From Evernia prunastri (lineage: Eukaryota; Ascomycota; Lecanoromycetes; Lecanorales; Parmeliaceae): a DNA stretch of 64,000 nucleotides. Numbering within the stretch: position 1 is the stretch's first letter; each line of letters begins with the position of its first letter. The notes beneath the pieces are model-generated. The model made no database searches and was not told the DNA's origin. It worked only from the letters and a program-made list of their open reading frames with translations. Below are positions 23,643 to 33,757 of the stretch, in pieces. The stretch spans positions 39,210-103,209 of the forward strand of contig NKYR01000130.1 in NCBI GenBank assembly GCA_003184365.1, in the 5' to 3' direction. Made by a program: the position numbers and the translations under genes.

Positions 23643-25125
23643 TTATCCACGATTCATAGTTCTTTGCTTACCAACACCTTTGACCTTCTTATCATCACAC
23701 TTCTCTCTTTTGTGGCGAAAGAAACCATTTTTACCCCTCTTTCCATGGTATGTCCCAAAAATCTCTCGCAGCAGATATTTTAGTAACCCTCCAGCATACA
23801 CCTCCTCTTTCGGAAATAGTCTTCCTGTCCTTTTAGTATATACTCTCAATTCTTCCTCGGAGGCAAAGACGTGAACCCGAGTACCTTGTCGCGTAGTATC
23901 GAGAAGATCGCTCAGATTAATGTGCGTGTTAATCATAGCCTATCCTTGATCAGCTTTCATCCTCCATGAAGAAATCGAGACCTAAATCGGCAAACTCTTA
24001 ACTAAAGGGTGATAAGTGATTTGAAAATGGAGCTCATAATGACGCCGACGCGAGAGAGAGAAAAAAAGTGTTGTATTTACCAGTCTCCGTGCCTCTAGAC
24101 TCTCAGGTATGTTCTCCATGTCCACGAGCACGCACATCCTCCCCCATGCCTCAACGTCACACTCGTCTTGGCCAAAAGTCATATTGAATGCTTTCACCAT
24201 TGCGATGCGGAACGATTTCCATGCTTCTCTCCGCTCCTCGTGATTTGGTTCTACATAATGCGGTGGCCAGCCAAAGAAAGCGCATAAACGTTTGAATTCG
24301 TCATGCGATGAAGCAAGCCGGTTGTATTCGAAGGGAGCATATAGCGCGAAGAAAGCCTGAAGGGGGTCGCTGGCTCCAAGGTGGGCTGGGAAAGGATCAA
24401 ACGCAGTAATGCTGATGAAGTTTTAGCCTGATTTCTTACGCTAGTTTCCCTATTCAGAACAAATAGAACAACAGGGTGAGTAAACAAATTGTGGGGAAAA
24501 CATACTCATTTGCCAGATGATTCATGTATTGCCCACACCATCCACAGTCATGATCGCAGATGAAATCATTGGGATTGCTGTTGTTCTGTAGGTTACTGGG
24601 GAAGCTATCAACGAAAAACCCAACGCGGCTATCATTGAAACCTGAACCATCGAGTCCTGCAGAAGCAGGCGGAGTAGCAATGCTCTCCACTATACTTTTC
24701 GGTTGTTTTGCTTTTTTTGATCTTTTCGCTTTGTTCGTCACCTGCTTCACTGTTTCCGTAGAGAATGTAGATCCTATTGCCGTTTCCGAAGCAAGAGAGC
24801 TAACAGGAGGAGTTGCCAAATCATGAAAATCAAGAAAACTTAAATGGATAGCAGTGGAAGCGGTTTTATCGCTTCCGACGATGTCCCTCCCCTGGATGTC
24901 CTTGCCATGATTGACTGCTGGTGCAATACCCGCAGACTTGGGCAGCGGTCGAAGGTTGGCATCCACCTTGCTCAATGCCGATTGATGCTGTCTTCCCCGG
25001 CTATGTGCTGGGAAGTCCCTGAGTGACATGGTACCGGAGCAAAGCGTACAGGCACATGTTGCTCTAGCAAGGCTGAGTTTCGAGTTATTCTCAGATTCAG
25101 GTACGGTTCGAAGTGCTGGAGACAA
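23643..25125 (-). CDS. Zinc-finger protein with conserved fungal C-terminal domain
   Basis: The N-terminus has a compact C2H2-type finger (CTLCSGTMSLRDFPAHSRGRQH) and a Lys-rich middle with KAKRSKKAKQPK (possible nuclear signal). A Cys-rich segment (CDHDCGWCGQ) ends exon 1. A probable intron of about 100 nt (donor GTATGT near 24507) leads to ITAFDPFPAHLGASDPL and FFALYAPFEYN. A second intron after EARRL leads to AMINTHINLSDLLDT. The last exon contains the family hallmark FPKEEVYAGGLLKYLLREIF and a basic tail. The C-terminal domain is widespread in fungi but has no assigned role. Nucleic-acid binding is inferred from the finger. Confidence 0.65.
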
Positions 25126-25536
25126 CCATGAAGCTAGTCAGTATCGGATGTGTAAAAAGCAGAGATTAGACGGGCAGAGATATGAGAGTGTTCAGGATCG
25201 CGATCGGCCTCTAATTGCTTACTGCCAGTGGCAGGCTGAGATCCAGAAACGAAAGTGATCGGACGGTTTCGCAAATTGTCGCCCATCTCTCTCATTTCTC
25301 GCCCACCTAAAACTTGGGGACTGTTATGCTTTAAATGATACTGGTAATCGTTCTAGGACTGGAGAATTATCTCCTCTTTCGTGTACGGAGAGCAAATTAT
25401 GAAAAGAAAATGGTTGGGAAGGTTATATAGTTCTCACTTTTGAAACTACCCCGCACGGAGATAAAAGGTGCCTGAAGTTACGTAGGCTAAACCATGTTAT
25501 TGGGTGCTGTTATTTTAAACTTTAAATTCGGAAATA
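25126..25536. other. Intergenic, nothing recognised
   Basis: It contains the presumed promoter of the zinc-finger gene and leads into the MITE. No gene is recognised. Confidence 0.35.
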
Positions 25537-25790
25537 CTCAGACCGGTTTTTAATATTGGGACACTTAGCCTATCTAAGTAAGGTCGCTCAAGACCACCAC
25601 TTCACAATTTGACAACGAGGACAGTTGAAGGGATAATTTCGGCTTTGGAGCTATTAAAAGATACCAGGAGAAGAGTTTCTGTACCAGAAATATTATTATA
25701 GAGGGTTTGTTCGAGAAGTTATTTAGAATGAGAGAAGGACGCGCTTCTCCCGAATAGGCTAAGTGTCCCAATATTAAAAACCGGCCTGAG
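25537..25790. mobile_element. MITE with about 34-bp TIRs and TA target duplication
   Basis: The left end CTCAGACCGGTTTTTAATAT and the right end (read inwards on the minus strand) CTCAGGCCGGTTTTTAATAT continue alike through TGGGACACTTAGCCTA. The element is 254 bp and is flanked by TA on both sides (25535–25536 and 25791–25792), as expected for Tc1/mariner/pogo-type transposition. The interior has no transposase coding capacity, so it is non-autonomous. Confidence 0.85.
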
Positions 25791-26649
25791 TAGTTCCATA
25801 GTAGTACAAGCGCATCCTAGGGATATTTAAAGACTCGGAAACTGAACGCTATCTGGTAGGAAGAGGTCAACGGGTTAGGGAAGAATATTTATCCAGTCTC
25901 TCTCTCGCCGAAATTTATGTTCCATTAAACACAAGATAGGTCTTGGAAATTGATTTCGCTTTAGGACACCGGTCTATGTCTTGGTCAGTATCTAGTAGCG
26001 GCATAGACCCTTGCGTGAATATGAACTTAGCTTCTACAAGCCATATATATCCCCATATAGATCTTTAGCAACGGAACAGATGACACGAGCGTAGCAGAAC
26101 TTGCAGCCGCCGACGTGTAAATGTTTGTATCCACCAATTCCGTTCGCTTGAAAGATCGGCTTCCGATGGATCTTGTAGGATTTGGGCTTGTAAATCTCGC
26201 TGTAGAGAGGTTAGACGTCGTTGTCTAGGCGACATGCCCAACTTCACTTCCACGAGCCTATGACATCTTCCGGGACATCTATTAGCACACTTGCAAGATA
26301 CGACACAGCTCTGCTAACAGCTATATCAGGAAATATGGGCTGTCAATCTAGAGCGTACGGCGCAGCGGCTACAGATGATGTCGCGCACCAAAATCTCTGC
26401 ACTTACCAGTCGACTAAAGATTTCGCCTACTGGGAAGGACTCAAGAAGAGCAAGACGCCTATTCCAGGACGCAGGAGTCGGCGTAGGACCTCTTCCAGAC
26501 GCACTACGATCTACGACCCTCTGCTATCTGTTCACGGCATTCTTTCCATCATGTTCCCTACATATACTATTGACCATATAAACATGATACCTGAAATCAG
26601 AGCAATCCTACTATCATTCCTTATTATGCCCTTGAAATCCTGCCCCACG
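25791..26649. other. Intergenic, nothing recognised
   Basis: Open frames exist on both strands but none resembles a known family. The last part precedes the FHA pseudogene and may hold its former promoter. Confidence 0.35.
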
Positions 26650-27300
26650 ATGGCTGAATTCGACTATTCAAACAGCATCCTCATCGTAAAGCCTGTGGGA
26701 CCGGATGCTGCAGCATCGCTCCAGTCTGAGCACAACACCAACCACCTCAAGTCAATCTATTTCAAGGACGGTGTCAGTAGCGTTGCCGAGTACGACGACA
26801 CAAGGATCGTGAATGCACCCCCTACGTCTCACGCCCTCCGGAGCTCCAGCTCCATCAACAATTCGACTCAGGACCGAAAAATGCCACGCAAAGTTTCTTC
26901 ATTGGGACCGACGAGAAAAAGTGCGACGTCCAGCTGCTGGAAAAATCAGACCCAGACAAAAACAACAAATACGGGATAAATAGACAGCCTTTTCGCATCG
27001 ACTTCAACTCGGACTCTGGATTCTTGAGATTGAAAAACATGTCGTCAACGAACGGTAACGGGATGACGGCTCCTTCGGTCAATAATGGTTATCAATTGCT
27101 CGAGTATAACATGCACATGCTACACCCGGCGGAGCAAACCAAGGTCCATGTTGGCACACTTGTATTCGAAATCTTTTCATTTTAAGGACGGTGTCAGCAG
27201 TGTTTCCGAGTATGAAGACTCAATCGTCCATGTTGCCACAGTTGCTTCATCATTTCCTTTGCATGGAATTCGGGTCAATTCAACAACAGATTAAACTCAA
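26650..27300 (+). pseudogene. FHA-domain N-terminal fragments (FHA-kinase family), rearranged
   Basis: Starts like the FHA-kinase at 31.1 kb but on the opposite strand (NSILIVKPVGPDAAASLQSE). A one-base deletion in the YDD…CTPYV region shifts the frame. The FHA part (QSFFIGTDEKKCDVQLLE, then SDSGFLRLKNM) continues in the new frame to VGTLVFEIF. There it joins, at about 27175, a second partial copy of the N-terminus (FHFKDGVSSVSEYEDS). No kinase domain follows. This is a mosaic of at least two truncated copies. FHA domains bind phosphothreonine, but nothing here is likely to be functional. Confidence 0.72.
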
Positions 27301-27301
27301 A

Positions 27302-30300
27302 TCAACAGATATTCGTGAAACTCTCGTACGGCGACGCTGTCCCACTAGGCGGCATCAAGTCCGGCTTGAACACCGACAACCGTGAATGTTGAGACTGAGA
27401 GTCCCATACCGAATAGTGCGAATTCTTGGCGGGTGGTGACTGAGGCTCTGTTTCCTTGAGGGAATACTGTGTATGCTGGTGTAGGGGAGCGGCTTTCGCT
27501 CCAAGGCGGACGGATGAGGGCTCGCTTTCCCGTTCTATCGAGGTTTCACTTGAACTGGTGCTAGATTCTGAGGCTGCGTCCGAGATTGGATATTCCTCTC
27601 GAATATCATCGTCTGAATCGGAACTGTTAGATTGGGACCTCGACTCGGTCCGTTGACTGTCTCTCCGCTCTCGTGGCAAGGCCGAGTCTGGTCTCATTGA
27701 CTCGCGGATCTGGCCGGCGGCATCACTAGGATGCACTTCGAAGTTTGTTCTTTCAGGAACTGTCCTTTGGAAAACCTGCTGCTCTTCCAAACGCGCCTGT
27801 TGAATCTGCGATTCTAGTTCGGCTAGACCGTACTTGCGATAAACAACTGATGAACTCCTGTCTCTGCTAGATAGTTTCGATCTGGTGATATAACCATTTC
27901 GACATCATCATCACCCTGTAACCTCTGTGCATACTCTAACAGCGGCTGTAGCTGCCGCTCCAACGAAAGAAAGTTACACAGGATTCGCCCGTGTTGAAGA
28001 TTCACCCAGGAGCCACATATGGCCTTTTTCCCGTCAGCCTTTTTCCCGTCAACTTTCGTGTGCTTCTTCATTTTGTCAAGAATACTTTTACGCTCATTGC
28101 TGTCTTTCTTAGCTAGCTTTATGATCTGAGTTGCGTTCAGAAAGCAGTCTTCTTTTCGTAGGAGGATGGCTTGGTCTTCGACAACCATCTGGACATGTTT
28201 GGAGTCAAAACCCGTCACCTCGGCGATGACCTCAAGTATGCTGTCGTTGCTTCTTGGCATTTGAGTTTGAGCCAGCTCCGTAAAGTTAAGCGATTTTGGT
28301 AGACTCTCGAGGGACTGGCTTAGGAGTCTGGCGTGCCTTGGGCGTGCCTCTAAGGCCGCTTCTTCTGAAGCAGGCTGTAAACCTATTAGTCGCTCCTCCA
28401 GCTCGGCCATACCATATTTTTGACAGAGCTTTAGTCCAACCCAGAAGTCCACATATGTGCCCTGATGGTACTTGGAGGCCGATACAATGTCAAAGGCCGT
28501 ATTATACTCTTTCCTGATTTTACCCATCTCGGATCTATTCCGACCGGACGCTCGTAGAATATGAGTAGCGTTGATTCTAAGATCTGACCTACGGACAGAT
28601 ACAGGCCGAGGGAGTACGGGAATCGTGATGAATTGAGAAAATTTCTAGATGAAGTAAGCCTCTAGGAGTTCCATATGTAAATATAGGGCGTTGCCACACC
28701 TCTGTTAGATAGTCGTAGATTGGTTCCGCGGTCTCACCGTCGTCCTCACGCTGAAACCTACGCCCGTAATCGATCAACGGCTGCAACTTCTGCTCCAGTC
28801 CAAGATACCCGCAGAGGATTCGTCCATGTTGAAGATTGATCCAAGAGTGTGGATAAGGGATGCCTGCTGTAGCCGGAAGCACTTCTACCTTGGTTTCCTG
28901 TTTTATTAGTTCAAGAATGTACTTGCGCTCGCTATCATTCTTTTTTGGCAAGCGTGATAATCTGGGTTGCATTGAGAAAGCCGTCTTCTTTTCGCATCAG
29001 CACCAGTTGACCATTGACTTCCATCTGAACATGTCGGTTGTCAAATTCTGTCACCTTGGCGATGACCAGTCAGCACATGCTGCAAGTCCGACAGACGTCA
29101 AGTACCTCGTACCTTGGGTACATCCTCGTTGGCTGGGAGGGCTTGCTTGAAAGAGGATCTTGCTCGTTTCAGAACCGCTTTCTGGCCAGTTTGTCCCGTC
29201 GTGATTTGCACTCTCGGAAGGCCCTTTCCAGCATTTTTAAGAGTGGTGTTCCGTTCATACCCAACGTGCGGCGTGCGAGTAGTACGTCCCGGACTTGTGG
29301 TCAATCTGTGCCCACGGTCGTGCTCATCCGTCTCTTCCGCCAACAACCCTCTGACGTTACTTTCCAGGCTCTTATCTACCTGGAGTTTCTTCACGCCTCG
29401 TTTTGATGGTTGTGTCCTCGAAGTGATGGACTCGGAAGATCGCAAGCGTTTCCGTAGCACCCCTGGCACGGTCGGATCTGGCATTTCTCCCTCCAACTGC
29501 GTCGGAGGATTCCATATCTCTGTTGGCTGTTCTGATATCGTTTCCAGAGATCTTGACCCTACATTGGTCTGCTCCAGACCTGGTTGCGAGAATGGTAATG
29601 CGCTCTGGATCCATGGGTGTGATAAACAGGCCTTTGCTGAAGGGCGGGCAAGAGGGTTCAGCTCGAGCATGCTCTTTAGTAATGGAACCGCTGGATCATT
29701 ACTCTGACCACTCGTATGATCTATTGCACGACGAATCTCTTCGGTCCACATCTTGGGGTCCAACCTTTCCGAATGGGCGGGGAGACCTTTGATAAACTGA
29801 TAGCCGAGGACGCCCATCGCCCAGATGTCCACTGATTTGGTGTAGGATCCAGTGAATATCTCCGCAGCAGCATACAGTGCTGTCCCACAGTGGGTCTTTA
29901 GAAACCTTGACTGCGTCGATAGACCGAAATCGCATATTTTAATAAACAACTCAGGAGTTCTGGACCGCACGAGAATGTTTTCTGGTTTGATGTCACGATG
30001 GGTGATATTCTTCTCGTCGTGCAGATATGCAAGGGCCTGTAGTGCCTGGCGAAGGACAGTTCTCACTTCCTCCGACGAGATCCTTTGCAGTTCCGTTAGA
30101 TTGCCCAAGGGCATGTATTCCATCACCAGGACAGGTCCACCACCATCATCGATAGAGTCCACAAAGCTCACGATATGCTCCTGTGAATGCATCAGTAAAT
30201 CCCTAAGCGTGTTGATGAGTGATAATACCTACGTGTGTGACATCCTGGGATATTGCGATTTCCATATAAGCTTTGGCATCCCATCCAGGTTTTCTAGTCT

Positions 30301-31081
30301 TGAATTGTTTGGCAGCAAACAGCTCGCCTGTACGAGGGTCACTGGCTTTGCAGACCATTCCAAATTGGCCTGTGCCGATCTCATCATGTAAGAGGTAGGT
30401 GTTCCGGCGGCCTTCTCGGCGTTGCACGAATCGCGTGATCTCCAACGTAGGCTGAATAGCCAGCGAATCGATCTTTGGAACATCATCCCCGTGTCTTCTT
30501 CGGTATATGTCCCAATTCCTGTCGTAACGGCACTGGTACTTGCCACGAGTAGGGAAAGAGATTTCGAATACAAGTATGCCAACGCGGACCTTGGTTTGCT
30601 CGGCCGGGTGTAGCATGTGCATATTGTTGTACTTGAGCGACTGAAACCCATTATTAACCGAAGGGGCACTCATCCCGGTACCATTCGTTGGTGACATGTT
30701 ATTCAGCCTCAGGAATCCGGACTTTCACTTGAAGTCGATGCGAAAATGCTGTCTACTTATGCCGTATTTGTTGTCTGGGTCTGAATTTTCCAGTAGCTGG
30801 ACGTCGCACTTTTCCTCGTCGGTCCCGAAGACGAAGCCTTGTGTGGCATCTTTTGGTTCTGGCTCAAATTGTAGATGGAGCTCGAGCTCCAGAGGGCGTG
30901 AGACATAGGGGGTACATTCACGACTCCTTGAGTCGTCGTACCCTGAAACACGGCTGACACCGTCTTCGAAGTGAAATGACATCAGGCGGTTGGTATTGTG
31001 ATCGGATCGAAGCGATGCTGTAGCGTCCGGTCCTACCGGCTTCACGATGAGAATGGTATTTGAACAGTCGAATTCTGTCAT
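27302..31081 (-). pseudogene. FHA – Ser/Thr kinase – KilA-N/APSES fusion (disrupted?)
   Basis: Read leftwards from 31081. FHA domain (FVFGTDEEKCDVQLLE, GISRQHFRIDF). Kinase with glycine loop IGTGQFGMV, FAAKQFK, catalytic HRDIKPENI, DFG (ICDFGLST) and VDIWAMGVLGY; an intron near 30195–30245 splits it. An intron at about 29050–29108 removes the apparent kinase stop and joins DVPK in frame to VTEFDNRHVQM. A KilA-N/APSES-like unit follows (RKEDGFLNATQII, HSWINLQHGRILCGY). After another in-frame intron comes a second type (VSVRRSDLRINATHILRASG, GTYVDFWVGLKLC), then a second copy of the first type (GFDSKHVQM, NATQIIKL, WVNLQHGRILCNF), a remnant (YRKYGLAELE) and a Ser/acidic tail. Disruptions: TGA at 30725–30727, where the sister copy has a sense codon, and an extra base in the A-run near 28941–28946. 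It joins phosphopeptide binding, kinase and DNA-binding folds. Confidence 0.7.
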
Positions 31082-31353
31082 CGCGAGGCTGGATTACTGA
31101 AATGGAGTAAGGAATGACAGTAAGATTCCTCTGATTTCAGGTGGAAAGAGGAATGAGAGGAAGGGGGTTCCATCATGTCTATATGGTAAATTTTATGGAG
31201 GGTATGTGATAAGGCAGTAATGCATTGGTAGGCTCTCAGCGATCCTGAGGAAATGCACGTCTAGCCGCCCATCAGTATGTTGTAGAGGGGTGTTATTGGT
31301 CTGGGGTGTGAGTCACAACTTCTGATACCCCGCATTACGTGGGGCGCTAACGC

Positions 31354-33027
31354 TTGCTTAGTCAACTCAACTCGATTTTTGCCCAACCTCCCGCCTTTAC
31401 AGCGTCATCTTCTCTCCCTCTTCTCATCACACCATCTCTTATGGCCGGGTCTTCTTTCGTAAACGAGACTTATCATTCTCACTTTGCGGATCTTAAACAC
31501 GTGAATCGTCGCTTGGAATGGAATCCCCACCCCCTGGACAGAGGAGAAGCTATGCAGGAGCGTTGGTGGGACTGGATGGACAGGAGGGACAGTGACACAG
31601 TATCGGAAAGCGGCTGGCGGTACAAGAGGGAGCACGCCCTCGAAAAGGCCAAAAAATGCGCTGAACAATATGCGCGATCCCTGGCCAACTACCACGGCGG
31701 CAGAATCATATTGGACGCTGAAGACCCTGGGGAACATGCCTCCGATCATTCATTTTGGTGGGCCAGAGCAGAATATTACAGATTGGAGCATGAGAAGCTC
31801 GAGGAGGAGGATTATCATCGGGCCAGTAGATCAGTGACACCAGGAGTAGCCAATCCAGATGTGCCCTGGAATACCGAACTCGATCGCGCCAAGTGTGAAG
31901 CAGGAAATGTAGCTCGAATGCTAGCCGATTTCCCTGCTGGCAAGGCTTTGTTAGAGGCTGAAGATCATGGGAATTCGACCAAGGACGGCGACTACTGATG
32001 GAGGTTAGAGAAGTTTCAAGAGCCTTCATCTGAGGCTGAGAATCACGGAGATTCTATTACGGATCCTGCATACTGGCGGAACAAAAAGAAACTTTACAGT
32101 GCTCAACTTAAGGTCGAGCTGGAGAGGACGAAACTCGAACGCGCCAAACGCTCTGCAGACTCGAGAGCCCGAGACCTGGCTACTTTCCCTGCCGGCAAGG
32201 CCTTGTTAGAAGCTGAAGACCATGAGGACTCTGCGACAGACCCTAGATATTGGTGGAACAAGAAGAAGTATTATGAGGCTGAATATAAAAAGCTGAAGCA
32301 AGAGTTTTGGGAGCGATGGAAAAGTACACATCTAGAAGGTGGAGAGACCCCCCTTGAGTCTCTAGAAGGCGGAGAATCCCCTCCTGAGGCTCTAAATCCC
32401 TCCAGACCAAAGACAAGAGCACGGAAGTCGTCGGCGCCAATAGAGCGTCGCAGCGCCAGAGTCACTAGGAGTACCACACAGCGAGGGAAAGGGACAGACC
32501 GGCCACTGTCGGAGGCCATCGCGAGCAGCCCAAATTCGGATGCGGGCATCAATAACACAAAGGACGCACGCTCCACCGAGCGTCGCCAAAGCAAGAACAA
32601 ATACCGACGCCAGCGCACAGAGGTGGTAGAGATAACGCCGCCGTCACTGCCCCCAGCCTGTTCCGTTGCCCAGACGCCATACAATGGCTACGCGACCCCC
32701 AGATCCGACGAATCAAGAACACGACGGTCAACGATCAAGGAGCTGTGCAAGGGCTCAACACAACAAAGACGTCACAAGATTACAGACAAAATTTCGGACC
32801 GGGAACAGAAGAAGTCATACTCGCAATCGCAAAATCCTTACGTGACTCCGAGCTCCCCAGATTTCTCCACAGTAAGAGCACGACAACGTCGTAGACGCAG
32901 GGATGTCGCACGGCAGAAACGTCGCCTGGATGGGGATAGTACTTACCTCGAGTCAAGGGCAGTATCGCAGCCAATCTCTTCGCGTTTACGCAGCAGCACG
33001 GGTCTTCACGGAAAGGGAATACTCTGA
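31354..33027 (+). pseudogene. Repeat protein with LLEAEDH…YWW repeats, split by one TGA
   Basis: A single frame of 558 codons is interrupted only by TGA at 31996–31998. At least three units share the pattern AR-x-LA-x-FPAGKALLEAEDH followed by about ten residues and YWW, then a Lys/Glu-rich helix. The units begin near ANYHGGRIILDAEDP, ADFPAGKALLEAEDHGNS and ATFPAGKALLEAEDHEDS, and a partial one begins AENHGDSITDPAYW. The TGA falls exactly where the other units have the first Trp of YWW, so TGG-to-TGA is the simplest explanation. The C-terminal 250 residues are very basic and Ser/Arg-rich (nuclear-like). The family is unknown. Alternatives are stop read-through or a sequencing error. Confidence 0.55.
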
Positions 33028-33088
33028 CATTGGCAAACGAGAGAGGCACGCGACGCCGTCGCGGTCGTCAAAAATTTGCAACATAATT

Positions 33089-33757
33089 CTAGGATGGTTT
33101 TCGCCAATTTTTCTTTACTCTCGAAGCCAGCGACAATAATCTCTGTGCATCTTGCTGGCTGGTGATGGGGAGCGGTGGATACAACGGCCCTGTAGACCGG
33201 TTCTGGGGCTCGACTACGCCAAAGTGATGATGTTGGCTTGGACGAAGAGGTTCCAGAGATAGACCATGGTGGCTCGGTTCGATAACGAGATGGTAAATAC
33301 AGAGTAGCTGGGGTGTGAACATTGGTGTCTCAGTAACCGGGCGTTTTTGTCCTGTGTATACATGTGCACCGCCGAGCCTCTTTGTGACGAGCCCAGCGAG
33401 AAGAGGTAGTTGTTCCTGGAGATAGCTAGAAAAGAACATTAACAGATTCGCGGAATGGAACTAGGGATTAAGAGCAGTAATTGGACGAGTAGAGCCAGAA
33501 GGAGGAAGCAGAAAGTAGATGTGCAGAAGGATGAGGCGCAGCAAGAAGGTTCGAGAATAAGGAATGTCTACCATGTGATCAGGTAACGAGAAGTCCGGTT
33601 GTCGAAGAACGCTAGCCTCACGCTTTTTGTCATAGCTGCAAAGAAAATTCAGGGGCGAGGTGTAGAAATGAGATACAGAAAATAGAAAAGGTAATATGAC
33701 CAACAACCAGAGGTAGGCGATGAGCTCCTCACGGGGCAGTGCTGGGGAGCGCAGCAT
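33089..33757 (-). CDS. Possible membrane protein, uncertain
   Basis: Two adjacent ORFs carry hydrophobic stretches (LIAYLWLLVILPFLFSVSHF and FLLRLILLHIYFLLPP), and intron-like signals lie between them (GTATCT donor, TTTTCTTTGCAG acceptor near 33640). The second ORF (33439–33089) has no recognised domain. I could not build one consistent gene model. Treat as a weak hypothetical. Confidence 0.2.
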
